Assembly (NCBI GenBank): GCA_944389455.1
Contig: CALXMK010000010.1
Coordinates: 41,224-105,223 of the forward strand
Direction of reading: 5' to 3'
DNA from: an uncultured Verrucomicrobiota bacterium
GTDB taxonomy: Bacteria; Verrucomicrobiota; Verrucomicrobiia; Limisphaerales; UBA1412
DNA: 64,000 nt
Part shown: piece after piece, positions 24,899 through 33,024 of the stretch
Numbering within the stretch: position 1 is the stretch's first letter
Layout: each line of letters begins with the position of its first letter
Program-made: the position numbers and the translations under genes
Notes under the pieces: generated by a model
Database searches by the model: none
What the model saw: the letters and a program-made list of their open reading frames with translations, nothing else
What the model was told of the DNA's origin: nothing

Positions 24899-26608
24899 TT
24901 AACTGTTTTTAGTTAGTTTGCTAATAAGAATATCTTTGCCTTTGATTTCAAGTGCCAGCAAGGGCAGTGGTTCTTTGGGGGGACCACTGATTACTGTTCC
25001 TTTGACAGGATCAAAGACTCCGTTATGGCAGGGACAGAAAATACGATTTTTTGCGGGTTCATATTGGACTTTGCAGCCCTGGTGGGTGCAGATACCTTCT
25101 ATCGCCGTCCAATTGTCGTCTGCATGGTGAATCAGCAGGGAGAAACGGTGATTAAAATTAAAGCTTAAAGCAGATTTAGCAGGCAGAGAAGCAGCATCTT
25201 TCAGAAGAAGAGAATCTTGAGTAGGCTCACCGGTGTCTTTTTGTGGATTCAAACTGATGTGTTTGTCGATATAGTGGTAAAGGGTATAAGCCGTTCCTCC
25301 AGTATAGATCAAGCTAGCTCCCGCCAACGCAGTTCCTAGAAAAGCTCCTCGACTCATTTTGTGGGTACAAGTGTCGATATGAGCAGTAGAATCTGTTTTC
25401 TTTGGAGAAGTTTTAGCAGAATTGGATGGTTCCATCGGGACTAGAAAACCTTTATCAGATACAGGAGCCACAATTCTATCGGAAGTAGGTTTGCTTTTTT
25501 GCAAAACTCGAATTAGCCAGCCTGTGACTCCCACTCCCAGAATGAAAATAATAAAGAAAAAGGTGAGTACAAGATAGTTTCCCTGAACGCTTTCCGCACG
25601 GTTCCAGAGGTCATATCCGGATTGGCGGAGTGTCAGATCGCGAATGCTGTCACGAGCTATTGACGCAAATAAAACTCCCACAAGCCAGGTAAAGAAAATG
25701 ATCAAATTCAGGCGTTTTGCTTCGGGTAAAGAGTTTTCCATACGAGAACGGTTCCAAGTCAGCACCCAGAGAAGTATACAGATCAGTGCGAACAGTACTG
25801 CTCCAGTTCCCAATAATCCGCTTTCGGTGGAGTGGGTACGGATAAAGTCAGGTTGACTTTTCCAGATCCAAACAGCCAGCAGAAGCTGAATAGGAATTCC
25901 TACCAGTATTAAATAGCAGCCGATTTTGCTTAAGCGCGTCCGGATGGAGGGATCTTTAGTAGGTCGGCTCTGGAGCCAGAGAGTCCAAATTCCGGCACCG
26001 GTCAGTCCACCAAGGATCATAAAACACCAGCGAGGAAACAATGAGGGATCATCCGTGGGGAGGAGAGTTCCGCTTGCGTTGGCAGCGTACATTTCCGGCC
26101 AAACCTCAGGCCGGAGCATAAGAGTCATGTTCAAACTCAATATCTTACCAACGATGGCGGCAGCAATCCAAGCTAGAATGCCTATCCAGAAAGCTTTTTC
26201 TCCCTGTGAACAGTGGAATGAGAATTTATAGAGTAGCCAGTAGCAGAACATTAGAATCCCAATAACGGAGATCCAATAGGCCCCAATAAGAATACTGCTT
26301 GTATAAAGAGCGCTTCCGTAAAGTACTTGAACAAAAAGTAGGGGTGGAATAGCGAAATTAATCAGAAAAGTCATGACTACAGGGAGACTGTGAGCCAAGA
26401 CGTGAGCTGCTGATAAATTTTCGTTTCCACTTGGGGTACAGCGAGATTGAGCGGAACCGAGACGGTTAAAAACGACAGCAAGAAGTAAACCTCCGAGAAA
26501 TATCTCCACAGCAGCAAAATGGAGAGTTGATGTCAAGAGCAGCAACAGTTTAAAGATAAATACAGGTGCTGGTAATGCAACAGGATCTAAAGCTGGGAAA
26601 TTTTCCAT
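24899..26608 (-). CDS. Polytopic membrane protein fused to a C-terminal Rieske [2Fe-2S] domain
   Basis: This 569-residue protein is encoded first in the pair. Residues 1-390 hold about nine to ten hydrophobic segments. The opening helices (FKLLLLLTSTLHFAAVEIFLGG, in part) resemble the first helices of CydA-like proteins, including a His, but the rest is diverged. After a hydrophilic linker comes a new membrane anchor of the Rieske type (MSRGAFLGTALAGASLIYTGG, in part, near 415-435). The C-terminal Rieske domain has CTHQGC at 507-512 and CPCHNGVFD from 525, the four cluster ligands. It resembles a bc1/b6f Rieske protein grafted onto a bd-like subunit. The pair likely moves electrons from menaquinol via Fe-S to haem c; the terminal acceptor is unknown. 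Confidence 0.8.
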   Translation of the reverse strand: MENFPALDPVALPAPVFIFKLLLLLTSTLHFAAVEIFLGGLLLAVVFNRLGSAQSRCTPSGNENLSAAHVLAHSLPVVMTFLINFAIPPLLFVQVLYGSALYTSSILIGAYWISVIGILMFCYWLLYKFSFHCSQGEKAFWIGILAWIAAAIVGKILSLNMTLMLRPEVWPEMYAANASGTLLPTDDPSLFPRWCFMILGGLTGAGIWTLWLQSRPTKDPSIRTRLSKIGCYLILVGIPIQLLLAVWIWKSQPDFIRTHSTESGLLGTGAVLFALICILLWVLTWNRSRMENSLPEAKRLNLIIFFTWLVGVLFASIARDSIRDLTLRQSGYDLWNRAESVQGNYLVLTFFFIIFILGVGVTGWLIRVLQKSKPTSDRIVAPVSDKGFLVPMEPSNSAKTSPKKTDSTAHIDTCTHKMSRGAFLGTALAGASLIYTGGTAYTLYHYIDKHISLNPQKDTGEPTQDSLLLKDAASLPAKSALSFNFNHRFSLLIHHADDNWTAIEGICTHQGCKVQYEPAKNRIFCPCHNGVFDPVKGTVISGPPKEPLPLLALEIKGKDILISKLTKNS

Positions 26609-26951
26609 AATAAAGTTTTTTTATCAGAAGGAAACAACCTTCCGGGCAACGCTCTAACAATAACATAAATGAAAGTAAAAAACACGTTTTTTTTAAAAAA
26701 AGAAAATAGAGCTTGATTTTGTTTTTTGAAAAGGGTAAAACAGCGTCGGCATCTTGATAGAGAAGTCAGTTGTAATTCTTTTTTCTTTTCTCTGTCGATT
26801 CCAAAGGAAAATCATATACAAAAACGTTTCTGTATGTTTTTGTTTTTTCATTAGTTTTTTAATAGGAATATTTTATTTTTTTATATTGTATTATAGTTGC
26901 ATCTCATTTCCGTAAGGAGAGAGACGAGGTTGAATAACCAGTTAACCGCTT
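26609..26951. other. Divergent region and long rho leader
   Basis: This very AT-rich 343-base region separates the Rieske gene from rho. It contains an 8-bp hairpin followed by a T-run (26818-26848), a strong AAGGAG element at 26914-26919 that does not serve rho directly, and a 9-codon reading frame overlapping the rho start. No promoter match is good enough to call. Confidence 0.5.
26818..26848 (+). promoter_or_regulatory. Attenuator-like hairpin in the rho leader
   Basis: Stem ACAAAAAC / GTTTTTGT with a 10-base loop, followed at once by TTTTTC. It is a weak, AU-rich stem but has terminator form. Rho is known to be autoregulated by attenuation in other bacteria. Confidence 0.35.
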
Positions 26952-26959
26952 ATGGCTAA
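26930..26959 (+). CDS. Possible 9-codon leader reading frame overlapping the rho start
   Basis: A TTG at 26930 lies ten bases after AAGGAG and opens a frame of nine codons (MNNQLTAYG) whose TAA overlaps the first codons of rho (tATGgcTAA). Rho itself has no adjacent ribosome-binding site. Translational coupling is plausible but unproven; the codons may be chance. Confidence 0.25.
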   Translation: MNNQLTAYG

Positions 26960-28079
26960 AGCTACAGTTGAAGTCCCGGAATTTGGATCGGGTTTTTTGG
27001 AAATATCAGAAAAGGGATTCGGTTTTTTGCGTTCGGAAGAACATCGCTTTCAACCTAAACCGACGGATATATTTGTCACTCCAGATACGATCAAAAAACG
27101 TTTTCTGCGCGAAGGATGCTTCGTGTATGGATCTCTTCAGCCTCCTCATCGCGGCAATAATCCTCAACTTAAAGAAGTCCTTCGTATTAATGATCTTCCT
27201 TATGAGGATTTTATTAAGGCAACTCGTTTCGAAAATCTTATTACAATTGATCCTATTGAAAAATTTAATCTTGAGACGGTTCCCGAACAGATTGAGACCC
27301 GAATTATCGATTTGGTTACGCCGATTGGCAAAGGAACACGCGGGCTGATTGTAGCTCCTCCTCGTACTGGTAAGACGACGATTCTTAAGCAGATTGCCAA
27401 TGCGATTACCATTAATCACCCCGAAGTTTATATTATGGTGCTTCTGATCGATGAGCGTCCGGAAGAGGTGACCGACTTTGAGCGTTCTGTCAAAGCAGAG
27501 GTAGTTGCCAGTTCCAATGATCAGGATTTGGAAACCCATGTCCGCCTCAGCCGATTTACCATTGAGCGTTGCCGACGTCTGGTAGAGGGTGGAAAAGATG
27601 TTGTTGTTTTGATGGATTCATTGACTCGTGTGGCACGCGCTTATAACAGCGCTCACGGCGGATCCGGAAGAACGATGACAGGTGGCGTAGATGCTAGAGC
27701 TTTGGAAATTCCCCGTAAAATGTTTGCCGCTGCGCGTAAGATTGAAGATGGAGGTTCCTTGACTATTTTGGCAACAGCGCTGGTAGAAACCGGCAGTCGT
27801 ATGGATGAGCTGATTTTCCAGGAGTTTAAAGGTACAGGGAATATGGAGCTGATTCTTGATCGTAAATTGGCTGATAGACGTCTTTTCCCTGCAATAGATA
27901 TTCCTCGCAGCGGTACTCGTAAAGAGGAGAAACTCTATCCCGGAATCCAAATAGAGGCTATCCGCAAACTTCGCCGTATGATGATTGATCTCAACTCGGT
28001 GGAAGCAATGGAGACACTTATTGGAGCTCTCAAAAAATATAAGACTAATGATGAACTCCTAGCCAAGCTCTCTTTATAA
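26952..28079 (+). CDS. rho: Transcription termination factor Rho, short form
   Basis: Rho is a hexameric RNA-dependent ATPase that terminates untranslated transcripts. The 375 residues begin directly in the RNA-binding cold-shock-like domain ([15 protein letters not shown] near residues 15-29), lacking the N-terminal helical bundle of about 45 residues found in E. coli Rho. The P-loop APPRTGKTT is at about 135-143, followed by [33 protein letters not shown] and [19 protein letters not shown]. An in-frame TAA seven bases upstream of the ATG proves that the coding region cannot extend further, so the short form is real. A terminator follows. Confidence 0.97.
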   Translation: MAKATVEVPEFGSGFLEISEKGFGFLRSEEHRFQPKPTDIFVTPDTIKKRFLREGCFVYGSLQPPHRGNNPQLKEVLRINDLPYEDFIKATRFENLITIDPIEKFNLETVPEQIETRIIDLVTPIGKGTRGLIVAPPRTGKTTILKQIANAITINHPEVYIMVLLIDERPEEVTDFERSVKAEVVASSNDQDLETHVRLSRFTIERCRRLVEGGKDVVVLMDSLTRVARAYNSAHGGSGRTMTGGVDARALEIPRKMFAAARKIEDGGSLTILATALVETGSRMDELIFQEFKGTGNMELILDRKLADRRLFPAIDIPRSGTRKEEKLYPGIQIEAIRKLRRMMIDLNSVEAMETLIGALKKYKTNDELLAKLSL

Positions 28080-28132
28080 AGAGAGTAGGGAGAGAACAAA
28101 GTAATCTTTTAGTTTTTTAGCAAAACTTTAAA

Positions 28133-28169
28133 TTTTCCGTTTTCTTTTTTAAAAGGGAACGGAATTTTT
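28133..28169 (+). terminator. Probable terminator of rho
   Basis: Stem TTCCGTT / AACGGAA with an AT-rich loop and a TTTTT run. The stem is short, so strength is moderate. Confidence 0.6.
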
Positions 28170-28343
28170 ATATTCCAATTTGATGAGAGAGGTAATTCTT
28201 TTATTCTCTTTGGGAGAAATATTTACGGCTTGCGTAAAGAGGAAGGGCCTCAGAAGGTCTTTGAGAGCTTATTCAAAATAAAAAACAGATTCTTTAATAA
28301 ATAGATGCTTGCAAAAAAGGTGCAGAAAAGGTAAGCTGAAACA

Positions 28344-28385
28344 CCCCTTTAAAGGGGCGGAAAGTCTCCTTAATGAAAGGAGACT
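28344..28385 (+). promoter_or_regulatory. rpsP leader with ribosome-binding site sequestered in a hairpin
   Basis: A palindrome CCCCTTTAAAGGGG (28344-28357) is followed by a perfect 9-bp hairpin: AGTCTCCTT (28363-28371) pairs with AAGGAGACT (28377-28385) across a 5-base loop. The 3' arm is exactly the AAAGGAG ribosome-binding site of rpsP, three bases before its GTG. This would hide the site when folded, as expected for translational control of a ribosomal-protein operon. Confidence 0.6.
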
Positions 28386-28387
28386 CC

Positions 28388-28660
28388 GTGTTATTTACAC
28401 AAAATATGGTAAGAATTCGCTTAAAACGTATAGGTGCGAAGAATCAGCCGGCATATCGTCTTGTGGCAACAGATAGCCGCAATCCGCGTGACGGCAGATT
28501 TATCGAAGAGCTGGGCTATTATGAACCGCTGAAAAAGGGTCACAATACTAAGCTGAAACTCGATCGCATCGATTATTGGATCAAGTGCGGTGCCCAGCCT
28601 TCAGAAACGGCAGCAAGTTTAATTACCCGCGAAAGACGTCAACAAGCCGCTAACGCTTAG
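28388..28660 (+). CDS. rpsP: 30S ribosomal protein S16
   Basis: S16 is a small-subunit assembly protein. The core begins MVRIRLKRIGAKNQPAYRLV and continues with DSRNPRDGRFIEELGYYEP, the family signature. The start is chosen as GTG at 28388 because AAAGGAG lies at ideal distance. This adds six residues (MLFTQN) before the usual MVRIRL start, whose own ATG at 28406 has no ribosome-binding site. The next ATG upstream (28373) lies inside the hairpin loop and has none either. It heads the operon rpsP-khpA-trmD-rplS. Confidence 0.96.
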   Translation: MLFTQNMVRIRLKRIGAKNQPAYRLVATDSRNPRDGRFIEELGYYEPLKKGHNTKLKLDRIDYWIKCGAQPSETAASLITRERRQQAANA

Positions 28661-28672
28661 CAGACCTTCTGT

Positions 28673-28951
28673 ATGCAAGAGTTTCTTGAATACGTGGTGA
28701 AAAACCTGGTTGAGTGGCCGGAGGATGTAGTTATTACACCGGTGGAGCGGAATGGCTCTACGGTATATGAGCTGCAAGTCAATCCGGCAGACGCAGCAAG
28801 GGTAATTGGACGCAAGGGAAGCACTATCAATGCTATTCGTGCGTTGCTAGTCGCAGGAAGCGCCAAGCAGGGTAAACGCAGTATTTTGGAATTGATCGAG
28901 GAAACCGGCGATTCCGATTACGAAAATAATACGACCGACGAACAGGTCTAA
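28673..28951 (+). CDS. khpA: KH-domain RNA-binding protein KhpA
   Basis: A small single-KH protein (92 residues) that binds RNA, normally as a heterodimer with KhpB, and affects cell division and envelope genes in Gram-positives. The GxxG loop lies in [16 protein letters not shown] near residues 43-58. Position between rpsP and trmD is the classic one. No ribosome-binding site is visible; the gap after rpsP is 12 bases, so coupling is likely. Confidence 0.92.
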   Translation: MQEFLEYVVKNLVEWPEDVVITPVERNGSTVYELQVNPADAARVIGRKGSTINAIRALLVAGSAKQGKRSILELIEETGDSDYENNTTDEQV

Positions 28952-29001
28952 AAAGTTCGAAAAGAAAGGTAAAACAATCCTGGGGGCGAGAGGCGCAGAG
29001 T

Positions 29002-29703
29002 GTGAAAATAGATGTACTCACCTTGTTCCCGGCAATGTTTACCGGACCGCTGGATGAAAGCATTGTCCGGCGGGCTCGTGATAACAGGTTATTACAGCTA
29101 GGGATACACAATCTGCGTAAATATACGCATGATTTGCATCAGACGGTGGATGACAGACCTTTTGGCGGAGGCCCCGGAATGCTTTTAAAACCGGGACCGT
29201 TATTTGAAGCGCTGGAAGATCTTACCGATGAGGAGTCGCATGTCGTGTTTTTGACTCCCGGAGGGAAGAGGTTTACACAATCCATTGCCCGAGAACTCTC
29301 AAAGAAGGAACATCTGGTTCTGGTTTGCGGCAGTTATGAGGGATTTGATGAGAGAATCCTCCAAGTCTGGGCTGACGAGGAGTTATCGATCGGCGATTAC
29401 GTTTTAACCAACGGTGCTTTGCCGGCGATGGTAATCATAGACGTGATTACAAGACTTCTGCCTGGAGCTTTGGGTAAGGATGAGAGTTCCGCGGAGGAAT
29501 CATTTTCCTCCAATCGGCTGGAATATCCCCAGTACACGCGTCCTGCGGTTTTCCGTGGGATGGAGGTGCCGGAGATTTTACTTTCCGGACACCATGCTCG
29601 GATCGCCGAATGGCGAGCGGAGCAATCTTTAATAAAAACGGCTGCGGTGCGGCCGGATTTATTGCAAAATGAGGATCTCAAGAGAGATTCCCACAAAGGT
29701 TAA
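29002..29703 (+). CDS. trmD: tRNA (guanine-N1-)-methyltransferase TrmD
   Basis: This enzyme methylates G37 of tRNAs reading CNN codons, preventing +1 frameshifts. It is a SPOUT-fold protein with the deep trefoil knot. The 233 residues begin [14 protein letters not shown] (GTG start) and carry [27 protein letters not shown] and [19 protein letters not shown], the SAM-binding knot region. Fifty bases after khpA there is no room for rimM, which normally sits here. Confidence 0.96.
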   Translation: MKIDVLTLFPAMFTGPLDESIVRRARDNRLLQLGIHNLRKYTHDLHQTVDDRPFGGGPGMLLKPGPLFEALEDLTDEESHVVFLTPGGKRFTQSIARELSKKEHLVLVCGSYEGFDERILQVWADEELSIGDYVLTNGALPAMVIIDVITRLLPGALGKDESSAEESFSSNRLEYPQYTRPAVFRGMEVPEILLSGHHARIAEWRAEQSLIKTAAVRPDLLQNEDLKRDSHKG

Positions 29704-29708
29704 AATTT

Positions 29709-30086
29709 ATGAGTCGTGCATTGTTTGATAAAATCGAGGCCGCTTATTATAGAAAGAATCCTATTTCTTTTGAGGTAGGCGACACCGTGAATGTTCATAC
29801 GAAGGTGGTCGAAGGCGATAAAGAACGTATCCAGGTCTTCACAGGGGTAGTTATTGGCCGTCGGGGACATGGAATTAACGAATCCTTTACAGTTCGCCGT
29901 ATCAGTTATGGAGAAGGGGTAGAACGTGTTTTCCCAATTCATTCACCCCGTATTGAGAAAGTTGTTGTAGAACGTCACGGCAGTGTCCGCAGAGCTAAAC
30001 TGACTTATCTGCGCGGACGTATCGGCAAGAGCGCTTTGGCGGTTAAAGAAAAGGACGTACGCGTTTCCGGAAAGAAAAAAGCCTAA
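29709..30086 (+). CDS. rplS: 50S ribosomal protein L19
   Basis: L19 lies at the 30S-50S interface. The 125 residues contain [33 protein letters not shown] and [20 protein letters not shown], the family signature. It starts five bases after trmD and ends the operon before a strong terminator. The C-terminus is slightly extended ([13 protein letters not shown]). Confidence 0.97.
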   Translation: MSRALFDKIEAAYYRKNPISFEVGDTVNVHTKVVEGDKERIQVFTGVVIGRRGHGINESFTVRRISYGEGVERVFPIHSPRIEKVVVERHGSVRRAKLTYLRGRIGKSALAVKEKDVRVSGKKKA

Positions 30087-30152
30087 TGGGCCGCGGAAAC
30101 AGATTTTAAAGTCCGATTAAGTTAATAATTTATAAATAAGTAAGATTTTGCG

Positions 30153-30182
30153 AGCGAGGAGATTTCTCCTCGCTGTTTTTTT
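30153..30182 (+). terminator. Terminator of the rpsP-rplS operon
   Basis: Stem AGCGAGGAG / CTCCTCGCT with a short loop, followed by G and eight Ts. Confidence 0.93.
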
Positions 30183-30211
30183 CTTCATCATTTACCTCAC
30201 ATACTATGTAT

Positions 30212-30252
30212 AAAAAAGACCGAAGCGGTGATATTTGCGGCGCTCCGGTCTT
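30212..30252 (-). terminator. Terminator of the M3 peptidase gene
   Basis: On the minus strand the stem AAGACCGGAGCG / CGCTTCGGTCTT (one mismatch) is followed by TTTTTA. Confidence 0.85.
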
Positions 30253-30281
30253 CTGGATTTATATTTTTTAGGGGAAAGAGG

Positions 30282-32393
30282 TTATTTCATCGTCAATCCT
30301 CGTTTTTCCAGCAGAGGACCAATCTCCGGTTCGTGACCGCGGAAGTTCTTGAACATGGTCATGCCGTCATCGATTCCACCGGGCGTGAGAATATATTTTC
30401 GGAGTTTATCAGCCGTCTCCGGATCGAAGATATCGCCCGCTTCTTTAAAGGCCTGGAAGGTATCACAGTCAAGAACTTCTGCCCACATATAGCTGTAATA
30501 GCCGGCTGTGTAGCCTCCGCCCATGGTATGGCTGAAATTAGTCACACGGTAGCGGGGGAGGATCTGCTCGGGGAGACAGCGGCGAGTGAGCATTTGTGTC
30601 TCAAAAGCCATCACGTCCAGATTTTCAGGAATCTCCTGGAGAACATGCAGATCCATATCCACATAGGAGGCGGCAATATATTCTACCGTCGCAAATCCCT
30701 GTCCGTATTTGGAGCTTTCTTCAATCTTTTTGAGAAGTTCCATTGGAATCAATTCACCCGTTTGATAATGACGAGCGTAAATATTGAGAACTTCCGGTTC
30801 AAAGGCCCAATGTTCGTTCAGCTGGGAAGGCAGTTCCACAAAGTCGCGTTCTGTGCGGCCGACTCCCTGATAGTGGACGTCGCGCATAAAGCTGTGGAGC
30901 GCATGGCCGAATTCATGGAACATGGTATTGACATTATCGATGCTCTGCAGAGCGGGTTTATTCCCGGTGGGGGAGGTCATGTTGCAGACGTTGAGGACGA
31001 TGGGGAGAATTCTTTCCTGGCCGTTGTAGCCTTGAGGACGGAAGCTGGTGCACCAGGCTCCGGCTCCTTTGCCGGCACGGGGATAGTAATCGCTGTAGAA
31101 GAGGGCCAGCACTTTGCCGTCCTTGTCGATTACTTCCCAGGATTGAGCCGTCTTTTCATAGACAGGGAATTGATCGGTGCATTCTTTGAAAGTCAATCCA
31201 TAGAGTTTATTGGCAACGAAGAAGAGTCCTTTGATGACGTTATTGATTTCCAGGTAGGCGGAGACTTCATCTTCATCGATAGAGTATCTGGCCTCTTTGG
31301 CCTTGTTCTGATAATACATGAAGTCCCAGCCGGCCGGTTCGAAGTCGAATCCATCTTTTTTGATTTCCGCGCGGATATCTTCTATCTCTTCGGCGGCTTT
31401 TCGCAGGGCCGGAGTCCAGACCTGATCGAGCAGCTTATAGACGCTCTCGGAGGTTTTGGCCATGCGGTTATCCAGAGCCAGCGAGGCGTAATCCTTATAG
31501 CCCATAAGTTTGGCTTTTTGAAGACGGAGTGTGACCAGCTTGCGGGAGATCTCTTTATTGTCGTACTCATCATTCTGATTGCCGCGGTTGTAGTAGGTTT
31601 CATAGACGCGGCGGCGCAGATCGCGGTTTTCGCAGTATTGCAGCACGGGGTTGCAGCTGGGGCGCTGCATATTGAACATCCATTTCCCGGGAGCGCCGTT
31701 TTCCTCGGCCATTTTGGCGGCGGCAGCGATGTTGCTTTCCGGTAGCCCCTTCAGATCCTCAATCTTATCGACGGTCACATACTTGTGATTTGTCTCGTGC
31801 ATCAGGTTCTGAGTAAAGGTCAGCTGGAGCATGGCAATCTCGGTATTGAGTTTGCGCAGCTCCTCTTTCTGTTCAGGGGAGAGCTCTGCACCGGCACGGA
31901 CGAATTGTTTGTAGATGTTTTCCAAAAGCTTTTTCTGTTCTTTATTCAGGTTAAATTTTGCCTGGTTATCATAGACGGATTTGACTTTGGCGAAGAGAAG
32001 CTCGTTCAGGAAAATATCATCATAGTGAGCGGAGAGCAGGGGAGAGAGCTCTTTTTCCAAAGCACGGGTTTCTTCAGTAGAGTTGCTGCTCGAAAGGGGG
32101 CCGAAAACATAGTCGACTTTATCGAGCAGGCTCCCGCTGCGATCCAGAGCCACGATAGTGTTTTCAAAATCGGGAACGGATCTTTGAACGACAATAGCAC
32201 GGATTTCTTTTTTCTGTTCTTCCATTCCTTTTAGAAAAGCCTCACGATAATGATCAATTGTGATTTTTTCAAAAGGAGGTATTTCATAAGGGGTATTGTA
32301 CTCTTTGGCTAAAAAAGGATTTTCGGATGCAGCGGAGCAAGCCGATCCTGCCAAAGTGAGAGCTAGAGCTGCCATCACTAGATATTTATTCAT
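30282..32393 (-). CDS. M3 family zinc oligopeptidase (Dcp/oligopeptidase A type)
   Basis: This thimet-type oligopeptidase or dipeptidyl carboxypeptidase has 703 residues, the full family length. The signal-like N-terminus (MNKYLVMAALALTLAGSACS) suggests export; a cysteine at residue 19 could make it a lipoprotein, though the lipobox is imperfect. The zinc site HEFGHALH is at about 493-500, with the third ligand in the following ELPSQLNEHW segment. The end ELLDCDTFQAF-like region and GHEPEIGPLLEKRGL are typical of M3. The gene is visibly richer in G and C at third positions than its neighbours, and this generates a long antisense open frame. It is transcribed alone. Confidence 0.94.
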   Translation of the reverse strand: MNKYLVMAALALTLAGSACSAASENPFLAKEYNTPYEIPPFEKITIDHYREAFLKGMEEQKKEIRAIVVQRSVPDFENTIVALDRSGSLLDKVDYVFGPLSSSNSTEETRALEKELSPLLSAHYDDIFLNELLFAKVKSVYDNQAKFNLNKEQKKLLENIYKQFVRAGAELSPEQKEELRKLNTEIAMLQLTFTQNLMHETNHKYVTVDKIEDLKGLPESNIAAAAKMAEENGAPGKWMFNMQRPSCNPVLQYCENRDLRRRVYETYYNRGNQNDEYDNKEISRKLVTLRLQKAKLMGYKDYASLALDNRMAKTSESVYKLLDQVWTPALRKAAEEIEDIRAEIKKDGFDFEPAGWDFMYYQNKAKEARYSIDEDEVSAYLEINNVIKGLFFVANKLYGLTFKECTDQFPVYEKTAQSWEVIDKDGKVLALFYSDYYPRAGKGAGAWCTSFRPQGYNGQERILPIVLNVCNMTSPTGNKPALQSIDNVNTMFHEFGHALHSFMRDVHYQGVGRTERDFVELPSQLNEHWAFEPEVLNIYARHYQTGELIPMELLKKIEESSKYGQGFATVEYIAASYVDMDLHVLQEIPENLDVMAFETQMLTRRCLPEQILPRYRVTNFSHTMGGGYTAGYYSYMWAEVLDCDTFQAFKEAGDIFDPETADKLRKYILTPGGIDDGMTMFKNFRGHEPEIGPLLEKRGLTMK

Positions 32394-32611
32394 TGTTTGT
32401 TTCTTATCTTATTTGACACATTTACCGATAAAATTATGTCGATTCATTTTTACTATTTTCGCCCAAAAGTGGCAAGAACGGTTTATTTCTTGCAGGTTAT
32501 TGGGTTGTTTTTCCAGTCTGTTTTTATTTAAAGCGGTGTTTTAGCTGTTTTGATTGAAAAATTCCTTGACTTTCAAAAGAGAGTTTTTTTACTGATAACA
32601 GAATTTAGGAT

Positions 32612-32637
32612 TTGTTGATGCTCTTAAAAATCAACAA
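32612..32637 (+). repeat. Inverted repeat upstream of the disrupted cadherin-like gene
   Basis: TTGTTGAT (32612-32619) and ATCAACAA (32630-32637) form a perfect 8-bp dyad about 20 bases before the start codon, just ahead of the AAAGGAG ribosome-binding site. It could be an operator or leader hairpin. Confidence 0.45.
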
Positions 32638-32658
32638 TAGAGAGAAAGGAGCAGTTTT

Positions 32659-33024
32659 ATGTCTTTAGTGGCAATAGCTAATACAAATGCCGTTCTTCAT
32701 TTTCTGGCTGCATCGATGCTGATAGAGGGAGCTAATGATTTTTCACGAGAGATGGATATCTCTTTTTCGGCACCGGTTACAGCTGAAAATACAGGCGTAT
32801 TAGGGCGTATCGACAAAGAAAAGGATTGGGATGGAACTACTGTTTATCTATTGGGAGGAACTCTGGGGACAGATGCGGGCAGCTTTTTTTTTAATTTTGG
32901 TCATCTCAAAGGGATGAATCGGAATTTATCTCATATCAGAAACACTCCGGAGTATCGCGAGAAAGCCATGAGGAAGGAGATAACGCTGATACGAATCAGG
33001 TTTACATGGCTACAAATTTTTTAG
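32659..33024 (+). CDS. N-terminal fragment of a disrupted large protein, or small upstream gene
   Basis: This 121-residue frame starts at an ATG with an excellent AAAGGAG site. I do not recognise it. It has no clear signal peptide. The last part (after about residue 95) reads less like protein, while the overlapping frame that continues into the next gene reads EEGDNADTNQVYMATNF through the same DNA without a stop from 32895 on. This points to a frame change of -1 somewhere between 32895 and about 32975, so this is probably the beginning of the same protein. A genuine overlapping two-gene pair remains possible. Confidence 0.45.
   Translation: MSLVAIANTNAVLHFLAASMLIEGANDFSREMDISFSAPVTAENTGVLGRIDKEKDWDGTTVYLLGGTLGTDAGSFFFNFGHLKGMNRNLSHIRNTPEYREKAMRKEITLIRIRFTWLQIF

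Larger units (their letters stand above)
28080..28387. other. rho-rpsP intergenic region with structured rpsP leader
   Basis: The first 90 bases hold the rho terminator. The last 70 hold two perfect inverted repeats described separately. The middle is AT-rich without a promoter match I trust. Confidence 0.5.

Noticed and set aside
27006..27539. A 177-codon open frame antisense to rho
   Set aside because: Shadow of the Rho coding region, low-complexity composition, no ribosome-binding site.
30228..31745. A 505-codon open frame on the plus strand
   Set aside because: It lies wholly antisense to the M3 peptidase, whose HEFGH motif and full-length match are convincing. The frame is a by-product of its GC-rich third positions.
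32884..32892. A run of nine Ts as a programmed -1 slippage site in the disrupted gene
   Set aside because: Slipping -1 on this run leads straight into a TAA at 32892-32894. The frame change must lie downstream of 32895.
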